A stretch of 64,000 nt of DNA. Origin: Planctomycetia bacterium (lineage in GTDB: Bacteria > Planctomycetota > Planctomycetia > Pirellulales > Thermoguttaceae). The stretch spans positions 124,001-188,000 of the forward strand of contig JAUNSJ010000002.1 in the NCBI GenBank assembly GCA_030539295.1, written 5' to 3'. The notes beneath the pieces are model-generated. The model did no database searches, had not been told where the DNA came from, and saw nothing but the letters and a program-made list of their open reading frames with translations. The position numbers and the translations under genes are program-made. Positions 35,836 through 45,743 of the stretch are shown piece by piece (positions within the stretch are counted from its first letter, which is position 1; each line of letters opens with the position of its first letter).

Positions 35836-38508
35836 ATGGTTACCAGGAATGACAACGAAAAAGCGATCGAAAAAGCGACCGGAAAAGCCGATGCGAAACC
35901 CGTACGTACAGTTGCGGAAGACGAGAAGGAACGTCAGGAGCTGGACAGTATAATCAGTCGGGTTCGCAAGGCGCAGGAAATCTACGCGACGTTTACGCAG
36001 AAGCAGGTGGACGACATTTTCCGTGCCGCGGCTTTGGCGGCCAATGAGTCGCGAATTCCTTTGGCGAAAATGGCGGTGGAAGAGACCGGAATGGGCGTTG
36101 TGGAAGACAAAGTGATCAAGAACCATTTCGCTTCGGAATACGTATACAACAAGTACAAGAACGAGAAGACCTGTGGCGAAATTGAATTTGACGAGGCCTT
36201 TGGCATAATAAAGGTCGCCGAGCCGGTAGGCGTCATTGCGGGTATTGTTCCGACGACGAATCCGACCTCGACCGCGATTTTCAAGTCGCTTCTGGCCTTA
36301 AAGACGCGTAACGGTATTATCTTCAGTCCACATCCAAGAGCGAAGCGGAGCACCGTTGCCGCCGCGAAAGTCATTGCCCAGGCAGCCATTGAAGCTGGCG
36401 CTCCGGAGGGAATTATTGGTTGGATTGAAGAGCCGACCGTGGTCAAGAGCCAGCATCTTATGGCCCATCCGCAAATCAATCTCATTCTGGCCACAGGCGG
36501 TCCCGGTATGGTTAAGGCCGCCTATTCCAGCGGCGTTCCGGCCGTCGGCGTGGGTCCTGGTAACACGCCAGCTGTTATGGACGAGAGTTGTGATGTCCAG
36601 ATGGCGGTCAGTTCGGTCATTCAGAGCAAAACATTTGACAACGGCATGATTTGCGCCTCGGAGCAGTCGGTTGTCGTTGTCGATAAGATCTACGACGAAG
36701 TCAAGGCAGAGTTCATTAAGCGGGGTGCCTATTTTCTCAAGAAGGACGAGACGAAAGCCGTTTCCCAGCTTGTCTTTGTCGATGGTCGTATGAATCCGGA
36801 AGTGGTGGGGCAGAGTGCCGTTCGCATTGCCCAGATGGCAGGTATTACGGTTCCGGACTATGTAAAAGTTCTCATTGGTGAAGTTAGCGGAGTTGGTCCG
36901 GAATGGCCCTTGAGTGCGGAAAAGCTGGCCCCGGTTTTGGCGTTTTATCGCGAGCGGGATTTCGACGCGGCGCTGGAACGGGCATGTGCCCTTTTGGACT
37001 ACGGCGGGCTGGGGCACACGAGTGCTTTGTACACCAATCCGCTTAATACGGAACGGATTAAGCTTTTTGGCGACAAGACGAAGACCTGCCGGACTTTGGT
37101 GAACATGCCGTCCAGTCAAGGCGCTATTGGCGACGTTTTCAATTTCAAGCTGGACCCTTCGCTCACGCTGGGTTGCGGGACCTGGGGCGGTAACTCGGTC
37201 AGTCAGAATGTGGCTCCGAAGCATCTCTTGAATATCAAGACCATAGCCGAGCGGAGGGAAAACATGCTCTGGTTCCGTGTTCCGGAAAAGGTCTATTTTA
37301 AATATGGCTGTCTGAACGAAGGCATGAAGGATTTGGTCGACGACGGGCGCAAGCGGGCTTTTATCGTGACGGACCGCTTCCTTTATAATTCGGGAATTTT
37401 ACAGGACCTGATTCTCTTCCTGGAGAAGAACGGTATGAACTTTGAAATCTTTTCCGACGTTGAGCCGGACCCGACTTTGGCCGCCGCTTATAAGGGGATC
37501 GAACGCATGAATTCCTTTAAGCCGGATACCATTATTGCCTTTGGCGGCGGGTCTCCCATGGACGCGGCGAAGATTATGTGGCTGCTCTATGAGCACCCGG
37601 ACGTCTCTTTCGACGATATCGCCATGCGATTTATGGATATTCGCAAGCGGGTTTACAAGTTTCCCAAACTCGGTGAAAAAGCCACTTTGGTTGCCATTCC
37701 GACCACCAGCGGAACCGGCTCGGAAGTCACTCCCTTTGCCGTTATTACGGACGACAAAACCGGCAATAAATATCCCCTGGCCGATTACCAGCTTACCCCG
37801 GACATGGCCATTATCGACACAAAGTTCGTTATGAACATGCCGAAGAAGCTCACCGCTTATAGTGGTATTGACGTCCTTGTCCATGCCATTGAAGCTCGTG
37901 TTTCCATTATGGCCAGTGAATACACCAACGCTCTGGCCCGGGAAGCTGCCCGACTCGTTTTCAAATACCTCCCTGTCTCTTACACCAACGGGGCCGATGA
38001 GCACGCCCGGGAAAAGGTCCACCACGCCTCCACCATTGCCGGCATGGCCTTCGCCAACGCGTTTCTCGGCCTGTGCCATTCGATGGCTCACAAGCTGGGC
38101 GCCGAATTCCATGTCCCACACGGGTTGGCCAATGCCTTCCTGATCGGCCATGTGATTCGCTTCAATGGTACCAGCAAGCCCACGCGACAGGGAACGTTCA
38201 GCCAATACAAGTGCCCGGAAGCCAAGGAACGGTACGCCGAACTGGCCGACTTCCTGAAGTTCTCCAAAGATGGCATGACCCCCGAAAACCGCGTCGAAGC
38301 TCTCATTGCCGCCGTCGAAGACCTTAAAGACCGCCTCGATATTCCCAAAACCATTCAGGAATACGGCATTCCGGAAAAGGATTTCCTGGCCCGACTCGAC
38401 GTCATGTCCGAGAAAGCCTTCGACGACCAGTGCACCGGTGCCAATCCACGGTACCCCATGATCGAAGAGATTAAAGAACTGTACAAAAAAGCTTATTACG
38501 GTAAGTAA
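35836..38508 (+). CDS. adhE: Bifunctional acetaldehyde-CoA/alcohol dehydrogenase
   Basis: Converts acetyl-CoA to acetaldehyde and then ethanol, regenerating NAD+ during fermentation. The 890-residue protein is complete. The N-terminal ALDH half has AGIVPTTNPTSTA, ATGGPGMVKAAY, GVGPGNTPA and the catalytic Cys in GMICASEQ near 270. The C-terminal iron-dependent ADH half has AFGGGSPMDAAK near 568, TTSGTGSEVTPFA, and the iron-binding His residues in HAIEARVS and CHSMAHKLGAEFHVPHG near 746. GGAGG lies eight bases before the ATG at 35836; the TTG at 35821 is within the ribosome-binding region and is not used. AdhE forms spirosome filaments in other bacteria. Two promoters and nearby palindromes suggest strong regulation. 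Confidence 0.95.
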   Translation: MVTRNDNEKAIEKATGKADAKPVRTVAEDEKERQELDSIISRVRKAQEIYATFTQKQVDDIFRAAALAANESRIPLAKMAVEETGMGVVEDKVIKNHFASEYVYNKYKNEKTCGEIEFDEAFGIIKVAEPVGVIAGIVPTTNPTSTAIFKSLLALKTRNGIIFSPHPRAKRSTVAAAKVIAQAAIEAGAPEGIIGWIEEPTVVKSQHLMAHPQINLILATGGPGMVKAAYSSGVPAVGVGPGNTPAVMDESCDVQMAVSSVIQSKTFDNGMICASEQSVVVVDKIYDEVKAEFIKRGAYFLKKDETKAVSQLVFVDGRMNPEVVGQSAVRIAQMAGITVPDYVKVLIGEVSGVGPEWPLSAEKLAPVLAFYRERDFDAALERACALLDYGGLGHTSALYTNPLNTERIKLFGDKTKTCRTLVNMPSSQGAIGDVFNFKLDPSLTLGCGTWGGNSVSQNVAPKHLLNIKTIAERRENMLWFRVPEKVYFKYGCLNEGMKDLVDDGRKRAFIVTDRFLYNSGILQDLILFLEKNGMNFEIFSDVEPDPTLAAAYKGIERMNSFKPDTIIAFGGGSPMDAAKIMWLLYEHPDVSFDDIAMRFMDIRKRVYKFPKLGEKATLVAIPTTSGTGSEVTPFAVITDDKTGNKYPLADYQLTPDMAIIDTKFVMNMPKKLTAYSGIDVLVHAIEARVSIMASEYTNALAREAARLVFKYLPVSYTNGADEHAREKVHHASTIAGMAFANAFLGLCHSMAHKLGAEFHVPHGLANAFLIGHVIRFNGTSKPTRQGTFSQYKCPEAKERYAELADFLKFSKDGMTPENRVEALIAAVEDLKDRLDIPKTIQEYGIPEKDFLARLDVMSEKAFDDQCTGANPRYPMIEEIKELYKKAYYGK

Positions 38509-38562
38509 ATCAATTCTTTACCCCCCCAATAGCCAAAGGCCTGTTTTGGGGTAAAATATTAG

Positions 38563-38590
38563 GGGACAGGTTTTTTCTGTCCCTGTTTTG
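38563..38590 (+). terminator. Terminator after adhE
   Basis: Stem GGGACAG/CTGTCCC (38563-38569, 38577-38583) followed by TGTTTTG. It lies 54 bases after the stop; an imperfect CCCCAA/TTGGGG pairing lies just before it. Confidence 0.65.
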
Positions 38591-38662
38591 TATTATTGGC
38601 CGCCGTGCTTGAGACCTGTATGGACAGCTTCTCTGGGCGACCGCGAAAAATTGGAGTCAAAG

Positions 38663-39865
38663 ATGGACGACAAACTTTGGGAAGAAGTTCTTTCGGCGGG
38701 GCCGGAGAGTGATACGCAGCGTAGCGTTGAGGCATTGGAAGCGGCCCTTCAGTCCGGGGAAGATGTTGACCCTGTAACCTTGGGCCAGGGCCTGATTGCC
38801 ATGGCCACTCTTTTGGAAGAGGACGATGAGGCGGACGAAGAAGACATCATAAAAGACTATCGTAAAGGGATAGAGATTCTTGAATCTTGTCTCGGTGAAG
38901 AGTCTACCGCCGACGACTATGAGCTGATCGGCTCGGCTTACGTTGCAGTAGCGATTCATTTATCGGAAACTGATGATATTGACGCTGTTTTAGAGCAGTA
39001 TGCACAAGCGAGACAGAACTTGGTCAAGGCGTATGAACTTGGTAATGCCGAGACCGAATTTGATATTGCGGGCTGTGATTTGAATATCGCAAATATTTAT
39101 TATGGCATGGAGCGATTTGAGGAAGCGATGGCCCTGTGCGAAAAAGCGATCAAGACGTTTAAAAAAGTGTTGCCCGCGGTGGAGAAGGAGACGGCTACGA
39201 GTAAGGAGTTGGAATACGCCTTCTATTTAGCCAGGGCAAAAGCCATGCTCGCCGATTGCGCTCGTTTTGTGAGCGACAGTGATCCGGATTACGATTTGAC
39301 GCCGCGAATCGTTGACTGCCACGCGGCAACAGCACTGTATAGTCGTCTATCCGGACAAGTCGAAGAGGAATGTGAAATCTACGCCGTGACTTCCATGCTG
39401 GTTGCCGCCGACCTTTACGACCTTCAGGACAAACCGGAAGATTCGGTTCGGCTTAACGAGCAAGCGGTCAACGAGCTGAACACGATTTACAGGGAGTGCA
39501 TCTGCGCGGACGCGTCGGAAGAAGATGAAACCGATGATCTCGAGGCGGCCTTTACGCCGCATTGCGAGTGTGGCCATGAGCATGGTCCGGACGATTTTCT
39601 CGACCTGGAGGAAATGCTCTTTGAAGGCGCGGAGCGTCTCCTGTATCGGGCCGCTGCGGTGGATGATAAGGCACTCGTCGAACGCACGATTGACCTGATT
39701 GAGTCCCTGCCGCACCTGGCAATGATGAATAATTCGGACGATCCGGATGCTGTGAACAGCTATAAGTCTTACATGGACTTTAAAAAAACGCTTTCTCAAG
39801 AGGAAATGCGACCGGAAAACTCCGCGTCTCCCAAGCCGGGCCGAGAACCAGCAAAGAAAAAATAA
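38663..39865 (+). CDS. Tetratricopeptide-like protein
   Basis: A 400-residue, very acidic, helical protein without a signal peptide. Repeated helix pairs such as GQGLIAMATLLEEDDEADE, YELIGSAYVAVAIHLSE, LNIANIYYGMERFEEAMALCEKA and ARAKAMLADCARFV look like TPR units. A Cys/His-rich patch (PHCECGHEHGPDDF) near residue 310 might bind metal. The ATG at 38663 follows GGAG by about eight bases; an earlier in-frame start at 38588 lies in the terminator region and is less likely. It is followed by cysE 120 bases later. Function unknown. Confidence 0.7.
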   Translation: MDDKLWEEVLSAGPESDTQRSVEALEAALQSGEDVDPVTLGQGLIAMATLLEEDDEADEEDIIKDYRKGIEILESCLGEESTADDYELIGSAYVAVAIHLSETDDIDAVLEQYAQARQNLVKAYELGNAETEFDIAGCDLNIANIYYGMERFEEAMALCEKAIKTFKKVLPAVEKETATSKELEYAFYLARAKAMLADCARFVSDSDPDYDLTPRIVDCHAATALYSRLSGQVEEECEIYAVTSMLVAADLYDLQDKPEDSVRLNEQAVNELNTIYRECICADASEEDETDDLEAAFTPHCECGHEHGPDDFLDLEEMLFEGAERLLYRAAAVDDKALVERTIDLIESLPHLAMMNNSDDPDAVNSYKSYMDFKKTLSQEEMRPENSASPKPGREPAKKK

Positions 39866-39985
39866 CGGATCCGCTCCGGAACGCTTTCGCGATTGCAGTC
39901 GCGAGACGTGACGGGGCTTTTGATTTTTACAAGTCTATTTCGTTTTATCCGCGTGAGAACCGAATCATTTGTCGGGAGGATTACC

Positions 39986-40936
39986 ATGAGTCTTGAACTT
40001 CACTCGCAGGAGAGCGATTTACGGGCGAATTTGCCTAACGTAACCGCTGATATTGTGCGATCTTATGCCGAAGTGCATACGACGCATCACCTCGATCATT
40101 GCCCCTTGCCGAACAAAGACGTCATTGTCGAAATTCTCGTCGACCTGATGGACATTCTGTATCCCGGCTATCGGCATCGCGACCGGCTAAACGTTAACAA
40201 CGTCGTCTATCACGTCGGCGACACGATTGACCGGACTTTCGACCGGCTCGCCACGCAGATTTCCCGCGCATTTTGCCACGGGAACAAGTCACAGGTCGAA
40301 TGTACTCCGCAGAAGAAACGCGATTTCGAGGTCCTGGGCGAAGTCAAGGCTCTTGCCTTTCTGTCGACCTTGTCCGCTCTTCGACGCTCTTTGGCTAAGG
40401 ATGTGGAAGCGGCTTATGCCGGTGATCCTGCCTGTACCGGAAGTGACGAGGTCATCTTCTGCTATCCCGGCCTGGAGGCCATTACCGTTTACCGCCTGGC
40501 ACACAGTCTGCATGAGCTTGGCGTGCCTCTTATTCCACGCATTATGACCGAATGGGCACACAACCGGACCGGTATCGACATCCATCCAGGCGCTTCGATC
40601 GGTGAATATTTCTTTATCGACCATGGCACCGGCGTCGTTATTGGTGAAACGTGTGAAATTGGCAACTGGGTCAAGCTGTATCAGGGCGTGACGCTCGGCG
40701 CCTTGAGTTTTCCCAAGGACGCCCAAGGCAACCTCGTTCGCGGGAAAAAACGCCATCCCACCATCGAAGACAACGTGGTCGTCTATGCCGGAGCGACCAT
40801 ACTCGGCGGCGAGACTGTCATTGGCCACGATTGCGTGGTTGGGTCCAACGTCTGGCTCGTCAACTCCGTCTCGCCTGGCTCTACGGTAACCATAGAAAAG
40901 CCACGCCTGGTCGTTCGAAACCAGAACCAGATTTAA
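39986..40936 (+). CDS. cysE: Serine O-acetyltransferase
   Basis: Transfers acetyl from acetyl-CoA to L-serine, the first step of cysteine synthesis, in the cytoplasm. The 316-residue protein has the helical N-terminal domain and a left-handed beta-helix of hexapeptide repeats (IDIHPGASIGEYFFIDHGTG, VVIGETCEIGN, LYQGVTLGALSFPKD, VVVYAGATILGGETVIG, VVGSNVWLVNSV). The His residues in DIHPG and DHGTG match the active site. It is longer than the minimal EpsC form and resembles the N-terminally extended SAT group. The ATG at 39986 has GGGAGGA upstream; an upstream in-frame start at 39893 is not needed. Confidence 0.9.
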   Translation: MSLELHSQESDLRANLPNVTADIVRSYAEVHTTHHLDHCPLPNKDVIVEILVDLMDILYPGYRHRDRLNVNNVVYHVGDTIDRTFDRLATQISRAFCHGNKSQVECTPQKKRDFEVLGEVKALAFLSTLSALRRSLAKDVEAAYAGDPACTGSDEVIFCYPGLEAITVYRLAHSLHELGVPLIPRIMTEWAHNRTGIDIHPGASIGEYFFIDHGTGVVIGETCEIGNWVKLYQGVTLGALSFPKDAQGNLVRGKKRHPTIEDNVVVYAGATILGGETVIGHDCVVGSNVWLVNSVSPGSTVTIEKPRLVVRNQNQI

Positions 40937-40958
40937 AAACCATAATCCCCAAACCACT

Positions 40959-40990
40959 CCGCCCCTTCGTTTTCGGGCGGACTCTTTCTT
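40959..40990 (+). terminator. Terminator after cysE
   Basis: Stem CCGCCC/GGGCGG (40959-40964, 40975-40980) followed by a T-rich run, 23 bases after the cysE stop. Confidence 0.55.
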
Positions 40991-41000
40991 CTCCCTCATC

Positions 41001-41029
41001 TTGTAATCTCGATCCACACTTGGTATAAT
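41001..41029 (+). promoter_or_regulatory. Promoter of the ECF sigma/FecR locus
   Basis: TTGTAA (41001-41006), a 17-base spacer and perfect TATAAT (41024-41029). Expected transcription starts near 41036, leaving a leader of about 187 bases before the sigma gene. It looks like a housekeeping rather than an ECF-type promoter. Confidence 0.55.
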
Positions 41030-41222
41030 AATAGCGTGTTAAAATACACAGCTTATATAAGGGGGGTAACAAATAACCACATTCCACTACGCCGCAGACA
41101 TGGCGACAGAGGAAATTCACGGTATTTTTCCATTTTTTCCACGTTTTAGGTGTCCGGTTGGCGGTTTAAGATTGGACTTTAGCATATTCCCGAGAGGAAC
41201 CCCAAGTAACCAAGGGTAAGGA

Positions 41223-41744
41223 ATGAACTCCAACGAGTCAGAACAGCTTGCGACGAAAATATTCATGGCGAACATGGATTATGTTCACCGGATCGCGTGC
41301 ATTAATGCGCCGTCGCCGGATGTTATAGACGACATTGTGAACGAAGCCTTTCTCCTGTTTATGGAAGGGCGGGACAAATGGCAACTCAACTCGCCGGGAA
41401 TTAAGGGGCTTTTGGGCGTGCTCACGCGCCAGTGTGCGTTTCGGCTGCGACATACTAATCGCGGGCTGACACAAGAGCTGGCACGAAAAATTTATGAAGC
41501 CATTGCCGACCGGAAGAGTCCGATCGCTGGCGAGGGGCTTTATGACGAGGAGAAGATTTGTTTGCCCGAAGCGATACAAAAATTACCGCTACGATATCAG
41601 GAAATTTTGCGTTTGTATTATTACGAAAAGCAATCGGTTCGGGAAATAGCACGGGAATTGGGTATGAAAGAAGAGAATGTATGTCGGGCCTTATCGCGTA
41701 TGCGAATCCGGCTGCGCTCTCTTATTGAGGAGTTGAGGGACTAA
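41223..41744 (+). CDS. ECF-type RNA polymerase sigma factor
   Basis: A 173-residue sigma factor that would direct RNA polymerase to a small regulon. Region 2 is seen at DDIVNEAFLLFMEG (about 38-51) and region 4 at LPLRYQEILRLYYYEKQSVREIA with the helix-turn-helix (GMKEENVCRALSRMRIRLRSL) at the C-terminus. No region 1.1 or 3 is present, as expected for ECF. The FecR-type gene starts 11 bases after its stop, so the pair is almost certainly sigma and anti-sigma. The ATG follows a GGGTAAGG-like site. Confidence 0.88.
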   Translation: MNSNESEQLATKIFMANMDYVHRIACINAPSPDVIDDIVNEAFLLFMEGRDKWQLNSPGIKGLLGVLTRQCAFRLRHTNRGLTQELARKIYEAIADRKSPIAGEGLYDEEKICLPEAIQKLPLRYQEILRLYYYEKQSVREIARELGMKEENVCRALSRMRIRLRSLIEELRD

Positions 41745-41754
41745 GGGCGAGACC

Positions 41755-43233
41755 ATGACAACACCGAAATCAATTTTGCGAGAGTTTGCCGTTTTGACGG
41801 AAGGTCAATTACGTCAAACTCTTGATCACGCAGAGGCGGAGCGACTCCTCCAGCTTATGGCGGAGTATCCCGAACTGGCCGATATTCTTGACGACAATAT
41901 AAAGATGGACGGTTTGCTGCGAGACGCTGTGGAAGAGCAGGGTGAGATCGTGCAAGTGCTTTCCGGCGGCCGGGCAGCCACTGTGTATCGAAACCAATTT
42001 GTCCGCTACGGAAAATATATTTTCTCTACCGCAATGGCTTTGCTACTCCTTGTAATTACGGGTATGATGGTGGTTTCCGTCGCGCCGTACTGGCAAGAGA
42101 GCAGTGTATCGCCTGACCCGACTCTGGCGACCATAATGGATACCCGCAATTGCCAGTGGCGTCAGACGACTTTCTCGACAGAAAAAGGAGCGCGACTCGC
42201 TGCTGGACGACTTGAACTCCTCACTGGTATTGCCACGATCAAGTTCGACTGCGGCGCGGTCGTCTCTCTGGAGTCCTCTTCCACGCTCGAAATTATTGAT
42301 CCCAAGCGATGTGTTTTGACCGACGGACGCTGCGTCGTCACCGCGGAACCGGAGTCGGCAAAAGGTTTTGTCGTCGAGACTCCTTTCGTCACGGTTACCG
42401 ACGAGGGAACCAAGTTCTCACTCAATGTGGGACGGGAATCCGCAGACGTTTCCGTACTCAAAGGGAGCGTTAAAACCTGGTGTCCGGAAAACGGTACAAA
42501 TACTCGATTAATTAAAAATGAATCCGCTTCTTATGGCTCCCCCGTTACCTGGGATGCCGTCCCGCGTAACGGCGAGTCTCTGGCTCATGTTATTCAATTG
42601 AGTACCGCCTCACCTGGCGGAAAAGAGGCCTGGGTCCTCGTCGACCCCAATATAAATATGCATGTCCGACGCGTGGCTTACTATCCCTGGTGCGACCGTT
42701 TTCTGCTACTCAAACGCGGCGGATACCCCGCCGAAAATCAGCGACCCAACGCCGATCGACGTGTAATTTTTGGAATCGACCTTTCCCCACTGCGGGATAA
42801 AAAAATTGATGAGGTACAATTGAAATTGTCCCTTGGCAATACAGGCATGGGGTTCATGTCCTTCGTTCCGGACAGTCGCTTCGTGGTTTACGGCCTTCGC
42901 GACGACCAGCAGGACAACTGGGACGAAGCCACAATGACCTGGGAAACCATGCCAGGAAATAACAGCGACTTCGAAATGGATTCCAGCGTCTACACCCCCA
43001 TTGGCGAGTTCATGATGCCACAGGGAGTTGCCGAAAAAACGATCATCTTAAGTGGCGATGCGTTGAAGGAATTCATCGAAAATGATGAAAACGATTTTGT
43101 AACCTTTGTCGTAGAGGATAAAACGGAAGCCGCGGTGGGTGACAGCTATGTCTTTGGCATTGCTGGTCGTGGTCATCCGAAACAAAGTCCACCGACGTTG
43201 ATTTTTAAGTGTCTGGGTAAGAAAAGTAAATAG
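41755..43233 (+). CDS. FecR-type anti-sigma protein with DNRLRE-like C-terminus
   Basis: A 492-residue membrane regulator expected to hold the adjacent sigma factor. Residues 1-80 are a cytoplasmic helical region (LREFAVLTEGQL), followed by one transmembrane helix (about 83-111, IFSTAMALLLLVITGMMVV). The extracytoplasmic FecR domain follows (GRLELLTGIATIKFDCGAVVSLE, VETPFVTVTDEGTKFSLNV, VSVLKGSVK). The C-terminal 200 residues (VIFGIDLSPLRDKKIDEVQLKL, WDEATMTWETMPG, FVVED) look like a DNRLRE/CBM96 beta-sandwich, a possible glycan-binding sensor. Immediately upstream is the sigma gene; downstream are DUF1559, lipoprotein and GH2 genes it may control. Confidence 0.82.
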   Translation: MTTPKSILREFAVLTEGQLRQTLDHAEAERLLQLMAEYPELADILDDNIKMDGLLRDAVEEQGEIVQVLSGGRAATVYRNQFVRYGKYIFSTAMALLLLVITGMMVVSVAPYWQESSVSPDPTLATIMDTRNCQWRQTTFSTEKGARLAAGRLELLTGIATIKFDCGAVVSLESSSTLEIIDPKRCVLTDGRCVVTAEPESAKGFVVETPFVTVTDEGTKFSLNVGRESADVSVLKGSVKTWCPENGTNTRLIKNESASYGSPVTWDAVPRNGESLAHVIQLSTASPGGKEAWVLVDPNINMHVRRVAYYPWCDRFLLLKRGGYPAENQRPNADRRVIFGIDLSPLRDKKIDEVQLKLSLGNTGMGFMSFVPDSRFVVYGLRDDQQDNWDEATMTWETMPGNNSDFEMDSSVYTPIGEFMMPQGVAEKTIILSGDALKEFIENDENDFVTFVVEDKTEAAVGDSYVFGIAGRGHPKQSPPTLIFKCLGKKSK

Positions 43234-43332
43234 TATTTTTGGGCGTGACGCGCCGGTTTCGCTTGATTTCTTCACCTTGTGTTCGCATGGACAACTTGAT
43301 TACAACGTTTTTCAGGTAAATGCTTGGGGAAA

Positions 43333-43360
43333 TTGAGCTTCGGTAGTGTAATGCTAAAAT
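43333..43360 (+). promoter_or_regulatory. Possible promoter before the first DUF1559 gene
   Basis: TTGAGC (43333-43338), a 16-base spacer and TAAAAT (43355-43360), 30 bases before the gene start. An ECF-type promoter for the cognate sigma factor could overlap, but no known consensus allows it to be called. Confidence 0.4.
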
Positions 43361-43390
43361 TTGAGGTGAAGAAGAAAAAAGGAGAGAAGT

Positions 43391-44515
43391 ATGAACGTAA
43401 CAATGAGAAGAATGCGTTTCGTGTTAGTTTACAGGGGAGGGGGAATCCTTACTCCTCGAAAGAGAGGCCACAAGCGTGCGTTTACCTTGGTGGAGCTGTT
43501 GGTCGTAATAGCGATAATTGGCGTTTTGATTGCTTTGCTGTTGCCAGCGGTGCAGGCGGCGCGTGAGGCTGCCCGGCGCATGGAATGCTCCAATAATTTG
43601 AAACAGATTGGACTTGCCTTGCACAACTACGTCGACGCAAACAAGGTTTTACCGATGGGCGCTCGCGCCGGCTATTGGGTGGATGCCACTAATAATCCTG
43701 GCAAGTATAAAGATATTAGTGGTCGCAACTGGCGCAGCGCGATTCTCCCTTACGCGGAACAGAATGCCATTTTTGAGCAACTCAATGAAGATGGTAGTGT
43801 TAGTGGCTGTATTGATGCGGTCGCCAAACGTCTCTATAATAATGCATTTTTGGATAAACTTGTCCTGCCCATGTACGCATGCCCAAGTGCTTTCTTTAAG
43901 CCGATGCCCAGTACTCGACACCCTTCTACAATGTATACCTTACTCGGTCAACACAGTACCCAGGTTGCCAATTATTGTGCCGTTGCCGGTGCTTATCCTG
44001 ATCCCGCAGGGCGTACAAACGTGAGTAAGGCCTTGAATATGGGAATTTTTGCCGATAATGGTGCCTTTACAGTGAACGACTCAAGGGGACTTGAGGCATT
44101 GACGGATGGTACTTCAAATACTCTTGTCATTGTAGAGCAATCGGGAATCGTGGGTGTAACTTCGAAAAAGCCCGTATATTCCACCTATGATGGTATGTTT
44201 TGTGGAGCCTCTCTGGATCGCAAATGGGCGTCCTTGTTCGCTACGGGTGATCCAGGCGGTGGTCTAAACAGATTGTACTTCTCTGGGTTAACAGTTGTCC
44301 ATTGGGAGATCAATCGCAAAAGTGATACGCTTAACGTAAGTGGAGTCGGTGCCTCGGAATGTTCTTACCACAATACCCTGATTACGTCAAGCCATAGTAC
44401 GGGTGCCAACTCCGCTCTGGGCGACGGTAGCGTTCGCTATTTGAGCGATACAATGAACGTTACTGTTTTACGCACCCTGTGTAGCATGAATGACGGGTTA
44501 ACTGTTGAGTTCTGA
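43391..44515 (+). CDS. DUF1559 pseudopilin-like protein 1
   Basis: A 374-residue exported protein of the planctomycete-expanded DUF1559 family. A basic N-terminus leads to the prepilin-type signal ([16 protein letters not shown], about 30-45) with the conserved Glu at +5, then the hydrophobic helix and [21 protein letters not shown]. The globular domain ends with the H-x9-DG pattern (HSTGANSALGDG). Position -1 is Ala rather than Gly. Family members are thought to be type II secretion or pilus-like surface components, with unknown substrates. AAGGAGAG precedes the start. A paralogue follows 63 bases later. Confidence 0.88.
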   Translation: MNVTMRRMRFVLVYRGGGILTPRKRGHKRAFTLVELLVVIAIIGVLIALLLPAVQAAREAARRMECSNNLKQIGLALHNYVDANKVLPMGARAGYWVDATNNPGKYKDISGRNWRSAILPYAEQNAIFEQLNEDGSVSGCIDAVAKRLYNNAFLDKLVLPMYACPSAFFKPMPSTRHPSTMYTLLGQHSTQVANYCAVAGAYPDPAGRTNVSKALNMGIFADNGAFTVNDSRGLEALTDGTSNTLVIVEQSGIVGVTSKKPVYSTYDGMFCGASLDRKWASLFATGDPGGGLNRLYFSGLTVVHWEINRKSDTLNVSGVGASECSYHNTLITSSHSTGANSALGDGSVRYLSDTMNVTVLRTLCSMNDGLTVEF

Positions 44516-44578
44516 TTCGTGTGGAGCGAAACAAAGATACAAGTTGTTTGGCATGAAAATTTATCATGGAGAAGAAAA

Positions 44579-45700
44579 ATGAGACGATACAAAAATATAG
44601 GATTTACTCTGGTTGAACTTCTGGTTGTTATTGCGATCATCGGAATCTTGATCGCTCTGCTGTTACCCGCTGTACAGGCGGCTCGGGAAGCGGCTCGTCG
44701 TATGCAATGTGCCAATAACCTGAAGCAAATCGGGTTGGCACTGCATAATTACCACGATGTTTGTAAGACACTCCCCGCAGCACGCTTGAATATGTCCGGC
44801 AAGTCATTCTATGGCGATACATGGGGAACAACGTTTGCCATTCTTCCGTATATGGAACAGCAGGCAATGTATGATGAAACAATCAGCAATATCGACAAAA
44901 TCAACGGCGGAGATACGAGTCAGGGTACTGATACCTTCACACCCTCATTCGGGGCAATGAAGTTTATGAAAGTGCCCGGCTATGCCTGTCCTTCCGATGC
45001 CGGTGCTTCGGAAATGAGAGAGTCTCATACTGTGGGCGTTTTTGACGAAAGTAAGTGCAGTTACTTGACCTGCCGTGGCGATTCCTACAAATACGTCGAG
45101 TATACTAACGTTGGTACCAAGGTCACGAGCGACATCTACCAGGCAGCATGTCTGCGAAGCGGGTTTTGCCCTTTTGAATGGAAGACACTCGAAGAAATCA
45201 AGGACGGTACTTCCAACTCAATTGCATTTTCTGAAACGGTTACCAGTGAAGATACGAATAACGACAAAAGAGTGCAATCGGCTATGGTGGTTAATGTGCC
45301 AGATACAGGCGGTGGAATTCTGGCGAACTGCATGGCAAAAAAAGATGGAAAATTTGTTACCGGTGCCGTTCAGTCATTACGCGGTTGTATTTTGTGTGAC
45401 GGCCGCATTACTCTCGCAGGCTTCAGTACGGTCTTTCCTCCCAACTCGCCAAGCTGTAGTACAGGTGTGGTCGGTACAAATGATAACTTTTCCGTATTGT
45501 CCTGTACCAGTTTCCATTCCGGAGGTGTGAATGTTCTCCTCTATGATGGATCCGGACGTTTCGTTTCTGATACTGTGGATGCCGGCAAGTACACAACGCC
45601 AAAAGTTTATGACGACCCGACCAAGGCCGAAGGGACAAGCGCGTATGGTGTTTGGGGTGCCATGGGCAGTATCTGCGGCGGCGAATCAAAAAGCCTGTAG
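44579..45700 (+). CDS. DUF1559 pseudopilin-like protein 2
   Basis: A 373-residue paralogue of the preceding protein. The ATG at 44579 has GGAGAAG upstream and puts the prepilin cleavage site ([10 protein letters not shown], Gly at -1) at residues 6-8, as expected for a prepilin; an in-frame start at 44519 would bury it. The helix and [21 protein letters not shown] match the family, and the C-terminus has H-x9-DG ([12 protein letters not shown]). The two differ strongly in their globular parts, suggesting different ligands. Downstream are two lipoproteins and GH2 on the same strand. Confidence 0.88.
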   Translation: MRRYKNIGFTLVELLVVIAIIGILIALLLPAVQAAREAARRMQCANNLKQIGLALHNYHDVCKTLPAARLNMSGKSFYGDTWGTTFAILPYMEQQAMYDETISNIDKINGGDTSQGTDTFTPSFGAMKFMKVPGYACPSDAGASEMRESHTVGVFDESKCSYLTCRGDSYKYVEYTNVGTKVTSDIYQAACLRSGFCPFEWKTLEEIKDGTSNSIAFSETVTSEDTNNDKRVQSAMVVNVPDTGGGILANCMAKKDGKFVTGAVQSLRGCILCDGRITLAGFSTVFPPNSPSCSTGVVGTNDNFSVLSCTSFHSGGVNVLLYDGSGRFVSDTVDAGKYTTPKVYDDPTKAEGTSAYGVWGAMGSICGGESKSL

Positions 45701-45743
45701 TTGCCATGTGTCATCAAGTTGAATTTTGATAAAAGGAAAGAAA

